This document shows positions 16,634 through 23,984 of a stretch of DNA of 64,000 bases, in pieces. Positions within the stretch are counted from its first letter, which is position 1; the number at the start of each line of letters is the position of its first letter. The notes beneath the pieces are model-generated. The model was given only the letters and a program-made list of their open reading frames with translations, made no database searches and was not told the DNA's origin. The position numbers and the translations under genes were made by a program. Origin of the DNA: JACRIM01 sp038042195 (GTDB lineage: Bacteria; Planctomycetota; Phycisphaerae; UBA1845; UTPLA1); assembly GCA_038042195.1 (NCBI GenBank), contig JBBTET010000017.1, positions 1 to 64,000 of the forward strand, written 5' to 3'.

Positions 16634-16867
16634 ATGACAACGGAACAACTCGTCCGCCGTATGCGACACCAGCCGTTCCGAAAGTTCCGCATTCACCTCG
16701 CGGACGGACGGCACGTGGATGTGAAGCACCCCGACTTCATCGCCCGCTCCCCCGCCGGCCGCACAGCGGTGATCTACACCGGCACCGACACCACTGAGAC
16801 GGTCGATTTGCTATTGGTCACAAGCCTCGAAGTCCTGAACGGACATTCGGGTAGAGCGCGACGATAA
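16634..16867 (+). CDS. small conserved-type hypothetical protein
   Basis: 77 residues beginning MTTEQLVRRMRHQPFRKFR. GGAGG at 16623-16627 fixes the ATG at 16634 rather than the upstream frame start. The pattern FRIHLADGRHVDVKHPDF followed by a hydrophobic VDLLLVTSLEVL strand looks like a short all-beta protein. From memory, similar 70-90-residue proteins recur in planctomycetes, often next to unrelated genes; function unknown. Followed after 4 bases by the ACP-like membrane gene. Confidence 0.65.
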   Translation: MTTEQLVRRMRHQPFRKFRIHLADGRHVDVKHPDFIARSPAGRTAVIYTGTDTTETVDLLLVTSLEVLNGHSGRARR

Positions 16868-16871
16868 ATTC

Positions 16872-17894
16872 ATGAATGACACATCAACGGCGGCGGCTTC
16901 GACGATGTCCATGCCCAACGGATCCGCTCCCGCCTCTTCGCCGATCGTATCGACAGATGTCGCGTTGAGTGTGATTCAAGAAGTGGTCAACAAAGTCACC
17001 GGGAAGTCCGTGCCGATCGCTCGCGACACCCGTATGGACCGGTACTTCATCGAGCTGTCCGGCACAGATGACCTCGATTATCTCGATCTCTCCTTCAAAC
17101 TCGACGCAAAGCTCGGAGTCAAGATCACAAAAGAAGATTGGGCTTATTTGTCTGGCGGAACTCCAAAGATGTCAAAGGAAGAGTGGGAGGCGAAGTATGC
17201 GGAGTTCTTCACGTTTGGCAGGCTCGCGGATGTTGTTGCCTCGCGAGCGCGACTCGGTATTGTCCGGCCCGTGACGATACTCGGATCAACCTCGCTTTCG
17301 GCCGGCGCATTTCAGTCGATCGAGCGAATTGCGTTTTCAATTAACCCGGAGATCGAGCGATTCGCTCCAAGCACTCCAATATTAGATCGCCTTTCTGGAT
17401 CGAGTCTTGTGATCTTCTGGGCGCGAGTCCTCACCATCTCAGGAAGCCACGTCCCTCCACTGCATAAGACAAGATTGATCCGCTTCTTGGAATCTGCCTA
17501 CTTGTTCGCGGTCTGGACGCTGGTAATTGGTCTTGTCGGCGGCACTGGAGGAGCAATTCTTTGTGCGGCATTTGGCGTACACAATCCAATCGGCACCACG
17601 GGGCTGTTCACTGGCTGGATCGGCGTGCTGGGAGCAATTGGAACCGGGATTTTCGCTGTTGCCCTACACGGATTTCATCGATTGATAAGAGCACTTGAGC
17701 CGAGGGAAGTCATCCTGCCGCACGACATTCGTACCTTCCGTGACCTCGCCGAACTCATCTCCGGCGACCGCGGCGGCTGGTGTACCAAGTGTGATTACGA
17801 CCTCACCGGCCTCACCTCCGACATCTGCCCAGAGTGCGGAACACCGATCAGCCCCAACCCGCTACAATGGGCCAAGAGCGAACCGAAATCCTGA
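16872..17894 (+). CDS. ACP-like N-terminal domain, two membrane segments and C-terminal zinc ribbon
   Basis: 340 residues, no overall family recognised. Residues ~28-92 resemble an acyl-carrier-protein helix bundle (VIQEVVNKVTG, then DDLDYLDLSFKLDAKLGVKI), but the phosphopantetheine Ser of the DSL motif is replaced by Tyr (DYL), so it should not carry a prosthetic group. Two hydrophobic segments follow (~213-235 and ~247-272). The C-terminus has a four-Cys zinc ribbon (CTKCDYDLTGL, CPECGTPI), a tail I associate with planctomycete proteins. Codon usage in the first two thirds is noticeably less GC-rich than in its neighbours. Followed after 4 bases by another small gene. Confidence 0.7.
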   Translation: MNDTSTAAASTMSMPNGSAPASSPIVSTDVALSVIQEVVNKVTGKSVPIARDTRMDRYFIELSGTDDLDYLDLSFKLDAKLGVKITKEDWAYLSGGTPKMSKEEWEAKYAEFFTFGRLADVVASRARLGIVRPVTILGSTSLSAGAFQSIERIAFSINPEIERFAPSTPILDRLSGSSLVIFWARVLTISGSHVPPLHKTRLIRFLESAYLFAVWTLVIGLVGGTGGAILCAAFGVHNPIGTTGLFTGWIGVLGAIGTGIFAVALHGFHRLIRALEPREVILPHDIRTFRDLAELISGDRGGWCTKCDYDLTGLTSDICPECGTPISPNPLQWAKSEPKS

Positions 17895-17898
17895 GCAA

Positions 17899-18192
17899 CC
17901 CATGCCCACCCCCGCCGACAAAACCATGTTCGAAATCTACCGCGAAGCCGACTACGCCCGGCTCTATCGCGTTGTCTTCTTCACCGATCTCGATGAGCAC
18001 AACAAAGAGGCCGAGATCAACCGGGCCATGGCCGGCGAGCACGTCTACGACGGCTTCCTCGCCGACCGCCGCAAGGACGAGGGCAAGAAGAAACTCGCCG
18101 AACTCCTCGCCCGCATGAACCGTGGCGAAAGCGTCACGGCCCAGGACATCGAACGCGAATTGACCGCCATCGAGGCTATGGCATCGGCCTAA
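17899..18192 (+). CDS. small hypothetical protein
   Basis: 97 residues, charged and predicted helical (YREADYARLYRVVFFTDLDEH, RRKDEGKKKLAELLARMNRGE). I recognise no domain and see no signal peptide or membrane segment. The ATG at 17899 lies 4 bases after the upstream stop, suggesting coupled translation; the longer frame from 17695 would overlap the upstream gene by 200 bases. The alternating charges suggest a cytoplasmic, perhaps oligomeric protein. Confidence 0.6.
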   Translation, partial: PMPTPADKTMFEIYREADYARLYRVVFFTDLDEHNKEAEINRAMAGEHVYDGFLADRRKDEGKKKLAELLARMNRGESVTAQDIERELTAIEAMASA

Positions 18193-18529
18193 ATCTCCGC
18201 ACGACAAGTACCCCTATCCCCGGCCATTCTTGCTGAAAACCGCATTCTCAACCTTAATAACGCTGGTTTCCGTGCGGAATCGCCCGCCCACAATTCCGCG
18301 AGAAATACAAAGATTTCACATGGACTTCCCCAATCCGTTCGATTACCATCTCTGTTGGTTGGTTCGACGACCGAGCTTCTCAGGTTACGTGACAGGTCTT
18401 ACTTGGCTTCTCGCCCCTGCTATCTCCTTCTCGCAACAAACCATCCGGACCGGATTGCTGGTCCCTTTCTATATTGACCCGGAAAGCAAAAGACGCGGTC
18501 AGCAGGCCCACTACCTTTAGGAAAAAAAC
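18193..18529 (+). other. long leader region of the RRM gene
   Basis: 337 bases upstream of the RNA-binding-protein gene with no supported gene. It is AT-richer than its surroundings. TTGCTG (18229-18234) with TTAATA 18 bases later is a weak promoter candidate that would leave a leader of roughly 270 bases. A 96-codon frame (18230-18520) has no recognisable domain and is probably chance. AGGA precedes the RRM start codon. Confidence 0.4.
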
Positions 18530-18907
18530 ATGGGCAAAAAGTTGTACGTCGGTAATCTGAGCTTTAGCGTGAGTGACTCGGATCTCCAACAGTTGTTCTC
18601 GGCTCACGGCGATATCGTCTCCGCTCAGGTCATCACCGACCGCGACACCGGCCAAAGCAAGGGCTTCGGCTTCGTCGAGTTCGGTTCTGACAGCGAGGCC
18701 CAGGCGGCCATCGCGGCCCTCGACGGCAAAGACCACGGTGGTCGCGCCTTGAAGGTCAACGAAGCCAAGCCGAAGGAAAACCGCAGTGGCGGCGGCGGTG
18801 GTGGTCGTGGCGGCTACGGTGGTGGCGGCGGCGGCGGAAGTCGCGGCGGCTACGGTGGTGGCGGCGGCGGTGGTGGTGGCGGTGGTGGTCGCGGCGGACG
18901 CTACTAA
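18530..18907 (+). CDS. RRM RNA-binding protein with glycine-rich tail
   Basis: 125 residues. A single RNA recognition motif spans ~3-80 with RNP2 KLYVGNLSF (4-12) and RNP1 KGFGFVEF (44-51), followed by a ~38-residue Gly/Arg/Tyr tail (GGYGGGGGGG-type repeats) ending GGRGGRY. This matches the bacterial Rbp family best known from cyanobacteria, where members bind RNA and several are cold-induced. The low-complexity RGG-like tail could add RNA affinity or promote condensation. The long upstream leader would fit post-transcriptional control. A strong terminator follows. Confidence 0.94.
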   Translation: MGKKLYVGNLSFSVSDSDLQQLFSAHGDIVSAQVITDRDTGQSKGFGFVEFGSDSEAQAAIAALDGKDHGGRALKVNEAKPKENRSGGGGGGRGGYGGGGGGGSRGGYGGGGGGGGGGGGRGGRY

Positions 18908-18920
18908 GACCAACCCCCTG

Positions 18921-18945
18921 TGTGGCACGGGCTAATAGCCTGTGC
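18921..18945 (+). repeat. dispersed palindrome, TGTGGCAC family (diverged copy)
   Basis: TGTGG then CACGGGCT, a short loop and AGCCTGTG. Same layout as the copies at 6599-6624 and 34713-34736, with a different stem. It lies between the RRM stop codon and its terminator. Confidence 0.65.
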
Positions 18946-18980
18946 GATACAAGCATCAATCAGCGATTCATTCGCAACAA

Positions 18981-19023
18981 AAAGCCCCGCTCGGCATCTC
19001 GCCCGGCGGGGCTTTCTTTTTTT
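18981..19023. terminator. strong bidirectional terminator between the RRM gene and elbB
   Basis: A 10-bp stem, AAAGCCCCGC (18981-18990) with GCGGGGCTTT (19006-19015), is followed on the plus strand by CTTTTTTT (19016-19023). On the minus strand the same stem is followed by TT and a T-rich stretch. It can end both the RRM transcript and the convergent elbB transcript. Confidence 0.9.
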
Positions 19024-19049
19024 ACTTCAATTTCGCGCGGCCCTGCATA

Positions 19050-19736
19050 CTATATGTGGCAACTCTCCACCTCACCCCCGGTCAGCCGAATCACCTCCAT
19101 CACCAGCTTGCGAACCCCCTCATACACCTCGGCCGGCCCCCGACCGGTCATGTACGCCGGCGTCGTCACGATCTTGCACCCTTCATCGACGACCATCTCC
19201 GTCACCGCGCAATCGCAGTGTACCGCCCCCATCTGATTCATCGCCGCCGCCGTCGCCTTGTCAGTTCCGATGGTCATCTTCGGATGCAACTCCTTCCGGC
19301 CGACAATCCGCGCCAGCATCGCCGGGGCAATGCAAATCGCCCCGATCGGCTTCTTCGCCGACAACATTTCGCCGACCAGCCGTTCAACCTCGGGATGCAC
19401 CGTGCAAGTCGGCCCCTCGCTCGCAAACGTGCAGAGATTCTTCGCCGCGCCAAAGCCGCCGGGGAAAACCAGGGCATCCACCTCGCTTGCCCGCATGTCC
19501 TTGAGATTCCTGATCTCGCCCCGAGCGATACGAGCCGACTCAACCAACACATTCCGCTGCGCCGATTCCGGCTTCTGCGTCGCATGATTCACTACGCCGG
19601 CTTGCGCCACGTCCGGCGCACAACAAATCGCCTTCGCCCCGGCCTGATCGATGGCCAGCAGCGTCAACACCGACTCATGAATCTCCGCCCCATCCAGAAA
19701 CCCACACCCCGACAGACAGACTGCAATCTTCTTCAT
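19050..19736 (-). CDS. elbB: ElbB-like DJ-1/PfpI family protein
   Basis: 228 residues of the DJ-1/PfpI superfamily, closest to ElbB (glyoxalase III-like, historically linked to isoprenoid biosynthesis). Key features: MKKIAVCLSGCGFLDGAEIHE at the N-terminus, DALVFPGGFGAAKNL (~88-102), IGAICIAPAMLARI (~131-144, the nucleophile-elbow Cys) and IVTTPAYMTGRGPAEVYEG near the C-terminus. Full length compared with E. coli ElbB (~217). GGAGGAA precedes the ATG. Single-gene unit with its own promoter candidate and a shared terminator. Confidence 0.93.
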   Translation of the reverse strand: MKKIAVCLSGCGFLDGAEIHESVLTLLAIDQAGAKAICCAPDVAQAGVVNHATQKPESAQRNVLVESARIARGEIRNLKDMRASEVDALVFPGGFGAAKNLCTFASEGPTCTVHPEVERLVGEMLSAKKPIGAICIAPAMLARIVGRKELHPKMTIGTDKATAAAMNQMGAVHCDCAVTEMVVDEGCKIVTTPAYMTGRGPAEVYEGVRKLVMEVIRLTGGEVESCHI

Positions 19737-19786
19737 GGTAGATTCCTCCGACAGTGGTTGGATTAATGAACACAGGCGCTCACGAA

Positions 19787-19816
19787 ATTATAGTCGTGCG
19801 GGCAATCATCGCGCAA
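19787..19816 (-). promoter_or_regulatory. candidate elbB promoter
   Basis: On the minus strand TTGCGC (19811-19816) and TATAAT (19787-19792) are 18 bases apart, the -10 lying 50 bases before the elbB ATG. Perfect -10, four of six at -35. Confidence 0.5.
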
Positions 19817-19844
19817 CAGGACGGCGACTGGTGAAACGGCTTGC

Positions 19845-21344
19845 TTAGAGTTTGTGATTCCTGCGACGTCGTCGCAATGTCTGTCTCGCGATGAGGAACG
19901 GGAGCATGCCGCCAACGCCGGCGCCACAAGAACCAGCAGAACCAGCTCCACAGTCCGCCGGAGTTCCCAGGTCAGAAGGCAAACCGGGAGTCGCCGGGGC
20001 CGGAGCAGGTTCACACAGGTCACCCACGCTATTCCCGTTCGCGTCTGCCTGGTCAGCATTTGCAACGGCTGGACAGTTGTCGACGCAGTCCGCAATGCCA
20101 TCGCCATCCGTATCGGTATCTGTCACGCCACACCCGCAAGCGCCCGGTGCAACTTTTGTCGCATCATTCGGACAGCCGTCATTGCAGTCGGCCGTGCTGT
20201 CACCATCGGTGTCAGTGTCCGGCACGCCGCACCCGCACTGGCCGGGAGCGGTCTTGGTGGGATCAGCCGGGCAACTGTCGACGCCGGTAACAGGATCGGC
20301 TCGGTAAACACCAAAACGCCCATCGCCGAGGGTGACGTAAAAAACGATTTGGCCGCTGTCGTTGATGGCTTGTGGGGCAGCGGTGCCGCCGCCAAACGAG
20401 TTGACGGAGGAGCCGTCGAGTGGATCGCCAAGCTCGATGACCTTGTCGTTAACGGGGTTCGTACCGGTGTAGATACCGCTGGATGTCGTTCCGGTTCGGG
20501 TCGCTCGAAAGGCGAGCGTGCCGGAGGCGTTCATCGAGATGCCCGTGAGGAGCGTGGAGAACGGCCCTGAAATTGTATCCGTCAGCTTGATGCCGTCCTT
20601 AACGATGGCCGCGCCGCCACCAGTGAGACCCAGATCACGCAGCGCGATGAGGGCGTAGCTTCCGGACGAATTGATGGCCACGCTTTCAGGGAAGTCGCGG
20701 TACTCGCCGCTGGTGTCGAGCGCGGGCACGCCAGTGGGAAACTTAAAAACGGCGTAAGAATTGTCGTCGAGCTGCGCTGAAAAGGCGATGATGCCGGCAG
20801 AACTGATCGACGCGAAATGCGGCAAATTGAGTGTGTTGGGCGACGCCGCGCTCGCCACCGTATTCACGGTTCCACTTGCGTTGAACACGCCGGCTTCATT
20901 GTCGCTGTCGAATCGTCCGCCAAAGACCACGGCACCGCCGTCGCTGATGAACCCACCGCCAAGTACTTTGTAATCACCAGTGGAGTCAACGATCTCAGAT
21001 GCGGAGGTGCCGGAGCCGACGAGAATGGCGGTTTCGCCGTCAAGCCGATTGGCGTTAAAAGCGACGCTGCCGCTGTTGTTGATAGTCGTAGGGCCGAAGC
21101 CGGCGTAGGTCGTGCCGGTGCCGATCATCTCGACGGTCGGGCCGCCGTTGCCCGTGTACACACCGGAGACGCCGGCATCGAGCGTGGCCGTAAACGCGAC
21201 AAGTCCGGAGTTGTTGATGCTGGGGTGTGAGTCGAACGACTGAAACGGGCCGCTGGAATCAGCGATACGCGTGAACGTGTAAGTGACGGCCTGGAGCGGG
21301 GTCGCTACAGTAAAGAGCACCAGAACAATAAGTCGAAGTCTCAT
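19845..21344 (-). CDS. secreted NxxGxxAF-repeat protein with thrombospondin type 3 repeats and C-terminal sorting-like tail
   Basis: 499 residues from the ATG at 21344, which gives a signal peptide (MRLRLIVLVLFTVATPLQA) and has GAGG upstream. Residues ~40-360 carry tandem units of the NxxGxxAF type (INNSGLVAFTATL, INNSGSVAFNANR, INDSGQIVFYVTL), which together look like a beta-propeller. Residues ~370-455 are Cys/Asp-rich calcium-binding thrombospondin type 3 repeats (CGCGVPDTDTDGD, DTDGDGIADCVDNCP). The C-terminus has a GSCGAG motif, a hydrophobic stretch and an RRRRR cluster, like a cell-surface sorting signal. Probably exported and surface anchored; binding target unknown. Confidence 0.88.
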   Translation of the reverse strand: MRLRLIVLVLFTVATPLQAVTYTFTRIADSSGPFQSFDSHPSINNSGLVAFTATLDAGVSGVYTGNGGPTVEMIGTGTTYAGFGPTTINNSGSVAFNANRLDGETAILVGSGTSASEIVDSTGDYKVLGGGFISDGGAVVFGGRFDSDNEAGVFNASGTVNTVASAASPNTLNLPHFASISSAGIIAFSAQLDDNSYAVFKFPTGVPALDTSGEYRDFPESVAINSSGSYALIALRDLGLTGGGAAIVKDGIKLTDTISGPFSTLLTGISMNASGTLAFRATRTGTTSSGIYTGTNPVNDKVIELGDPLDGSSVNSFGGGTAAPQAINDSGQIVFYVTLGDGRFGVYRADPVTGVDSCPADPTKTAPGQCGCGVPDTDTDGDSTADCNDGCPNDATKVAPGACGCGVTDTDTDGDGIADCVDNCPAVANADQADANGNSVGDLCEPAPAPATPGLPSDLGTPADCGAGSAGSCGAGVGGMLPFLIARQTLRRRRRNHKL

Positions 21345-21492
21345 GGTCGAGCCTCGGGCAAGCGAAAGGGCGAGGGTCGCAAATCCAACGTCATCATACC
21401 ATATCATCTGCAATGGAATCCAGTGAATACTTGATAAACGACTCAATGAAATGGGGCGGCGGCGTTTCAGGCGCCAAATCGCGTCGGGGGTT

Positions 21493-22500
21493 TCAGAAAT
21501 GTAGCTCGACCACGTTTTTATCCGTCAACACGTGCGTCGCATGGACCTGCTGCCCATCATGCACCGTGCCGCCCCAGATACGGGCCGTGCTCAGCTTCTC
21601 CGCCAACTCCCGATGCACCAGATGCGCCATGTCATGCACCGTCGCCCCCACGGGCAGAATAAACGGCGACTCCTTGTCGGCCGGCTTCCCCGGCTTCTTC
21701 GCGTAGATACGAATCACATTCAGCAACTCAAACGCCGCCCCCATCATCATCGGCAACCCATCGCCCGTCATCGCCGACACCGGGATCATCCGCAAATCAC
21801 CCCCGACCAACTCCTTGAAGCCGTCAAAGTTGTCCATCGCGCTCGGCGTGTCACTCTTGTTCGCCGCGACCAGCACGCGCTTCGGAATCGCGGCCTCCTC
21901 ATCCTCGTCAAACTCCAACACCGGCGCGGAGACGGCCCGCAACGAATGGTCCGCCAGCAACTTTACACACTGCTCGTACTGCTCAATCAGCTCAATCGCC
22001 GCGAGATCAACCACCATCAGCACGACATCCGCCGACCGAAACGCATTCATCATCCCCGGCTGCGCATGCCCATCCATCACTGGCGGCATATCCACAAGCT
22101 GAATCGGCACATCCTCATGCCGCGCCATACCCGGCACGGCCGCGTGCGTGCTGAACGGGAACTCGGCAATCTCCACCTTCGCCTGCGTGAGCGCCCCGAC
22201 GATGGAACTCTTGCCCACATTCGGCGCGCCCAGCAACACAATCTGCCCCGCGCCCTGCCGTGGAATGCTGAACAGATCGCCGGGTCCATGACCGCCGCTC
22301 TTGGCCGCCTGACTTTTCACCATCGTCTCGCGAGCGTTCTTGAGCTTCTCCTTGAGCTGCGCCTGCAACTTCTCGCTCGCCTTGTGCTTCGGCACCAGCC
22401 GCAGCATCTCCTCCAGCGCCGCAACCTTCTCGGCCGGCGACTGCGCCGAGCGATACCGCTCCTCGGCCTTGACGTACATGGGTGTTGCATTGACGGCCAT
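21493..22500 (-). CDS. TGS-domain GTPase (DRG/OBG-related)
   Basis: About 335 residues from the ATG at 22500. An N-terminal helical region (~1-85) is followed by a GTPase domain with G1 LLGAPNVGKSS (~91-101), switch region FPFSTHAAVPG, G3 VDMPP and G4 ANKSD (~218). The C-terminus is a TGS domain (FILPVGATVHDMAHLVHREL, ending DKNVVELHF). Relatives are translation- or ribosome-associated GTPases; the exact role is not known. Divergently transcribed from radA, with 50 bases between the starts, so the two share a compact control region. Confidence 0.92.
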   Translation of the reverse strand: MAVNATPMYVKAEERYRSAQSPAEKVAALEEMLRLVPKHKASEKLQAQLKEKLKNARETMVKSQAAKSGGHGPGDLFSIPRQGAGQIVLLGAPNVGKSSIVGALTQAKVEIAEFPFSTHAAVPGMARHEDVPIQLVDMPPVMDGHAQPGMMNAFRSADVVLMVVDLAAIELIEQYEQCVKLLADHSLRAVSAPVLEFDEDEEAAIPKRVLVAANKSDTPSAMDNFDGFKELVGGDLRMIPVSAMTGDGLPMMMGAAFELLNVIRIYAKKPGKPADKESPFILPVGATVHDMAHLVHRELAEKLSTARIWGGTVHDGQQVHATHVLTDKNVVELHF

Positions 22501-22550
22501 TAGTGCCCCTCGGTTTGGGAATGCAATATGATACATGCACGACGAATCTC

Positions 22551-23984
22551 ATGGCCAAAAAACACTCCCAATTCATCTGCTCCAACTGCGGCCGCGCCCA
22601 AGCCCGCTGGATGGGCAAGTGCCCCGACTGCGACGAGTGGAACAGCCTCGTCGAGCAGACCATCACCGACACCGGTGAAGACCTGCATCGCCCCATTCTC
22701 ACCGGCTCCGATCAACCCGTCGCCGCCCCGCTCGACGACATCAACCCCGCCTCCACCCGACGTTACCCCACCGGCATCGGCGAGTTCGACCGTGTCCTCG
22801 GCGGCGGCATCGTCCCCGGCTCCGCCATCCTCATCGGCGGCGACCCCGGCATCGGCAAGTCCACGCTCCTCCTCCAAGTCGGCCACGCACTCGCCATGTC
22901 CGGCCGCAAGACCATCTACATCAGCAGCGAAGAATCCCTCGGCCAGATCCGCCTCCGCGCCGACCGCCTGCACCTGACCCAGCCGATGAACGCCGACGCG
23001 AAACCTTCGGTTTCTAATACCAAAGCCCCTCCCATGCTCGCCTCCGCCACGGCCAACCTCGACATCATCGCCAACCTCCTCGAAAAGGAACGCCCCGAAG
23101 TCGTCATGATCGACTCCATCCAAATGGTCTACCGCCCCGACATGACCGCCGCCCCCGGTTCGGCGACGCAACTCCGCGACGCCGCCGCCCGACTCATCTG
23201 GCTCGCCAAGCAACTGAACTTCTCCCTCCTGCTCGTCGGCCACGTCACCAAAGACGGCGCAATCGCCGGCCCCAAGATTCTCGAACACCTCGTAGACTGC
23301 GTCGCCTATTTCGAGGGCGACCGCTACCACGCACATCGCATCATCCGCGCCATCAAAAATCGCTACGGCTCCACCGACGAACTCGGCATCTTTGAAATCA
23401 CCGACGCCGGCCTCATCCCCGTCGCCGATCCGTCGCGCCTCTTCCTGCAAGAACAACGCGAACCTCGCCCCGGCTCCGTCATCCTCGCCGCCTGCGAAGG
23501 CACGCGCACCCTTCTCGTCGAAGTCCAGGCCCTCTGCGCCCAATCCGTCTTCGGCGCGGCCAAGCGAAAGGCCACCGGCGTCGACTCCGGCCGTGTCGCC
23601 ATGATCCTCGCGGTGATTGAGAAGCATGCCGATTGCGTCGTCGGTGATCAGGATGTCTTCGTCAATGTCGTCGGTGGCGTCCGTGTCCAAGAGCCGGCGG
23701 CGGACCTGGCCATCGCGCTCGCCGTGATCTCGGCCATGACCAATCGCGTCATGCCCGTCGGTGCCGTGGTCTGCGGCGAACTGGGCCTCGGGGCCGAGCT
23801 TCGCCCCGTGCATCACCAACGCCAGCGAATCGCCGAGGCCGGTCGCGTCGGCTTCAAGCAGTTCATCCTGCCAAAGGCCGTCGCGGATCGCGAGTCGAAG
23901 GCCGCGCCGCCCAAAAAGACAGAGAATGGCATACAGTTGATCGCCTGTGGAACCCTCTCCGATGCACGACGCGCCCTCGCCTAA
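22551..23984 (+). CDS. radA: DNA repair protein RadA
   Basis: 477 residues. RadA is a RecA-like ATPase that promotes branch migration of recombination intermediates. Visible features: N-terminal zinc finger (CSNCGRAQARWMGKCPDC), Walker A GGDPGIGKSTLLLQ (~100-113), the RadA-specific KNRYGS (KNRFG in most relatives) near residue 270, and a C-terminal Lon-like domain (~330-470). The ATG at 22551 places the zinc finger at the normal distance from the N-terminus. Its last 23 bases overlap the next gene, implying coupling. Confidence 0.97.
   Translation: MAKKHSQFICSNCGRAQARWMGKCPDCDEWNSLVEQTITDTGEDLHRPILTGSDQPVAAPLDDINPASTRRYPTGIGEFDRVLGGGIVPGSAILIGGDPGIGKSTLLLQVGHALAMSGRKTIYISSEESLGQIRLRADRLHLTQPMNADAKPSVSNTKAPPMLASATANLDIIANLLEKERPEVVMIDSIQMVYRPDMTAAPGSATQLRDAAARLIWLAKQLNFSLLLVGHVTKDGAIAGPKILEHLVDCVAYFEGDRYHAHRIIRAIKNRYGSTDELGIFEITDAGLIPVADPSRLFLQEQREPRPGSVILAACEGTRTLLVEVQALCAQSVFGAAKRKATGVDSGRVAMILAVIEKHADCVVGDQDVFVNVVGGVRVQEPAADLAIALAVISAMTNRVMPVGAVVCGELGLGAELRPVHHQRQRIAEAGRVGFKQFILPKAVADRESKAAPPKKTENGIQLIACGTLSDARRALA

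Noticed and set aside
15419..16729. 436-codon minus-strand frame opposite the activase C-terminus
   Set aside because: Shadow frame running past the true gene end into the next promoter region; no domain.
18230..18520. 96-codon frame upstream of the RRM gene
   Set aside because: No ribosome binding site or recognisable domain, and it occupies the likely leader. Reported only as part of the leader region.
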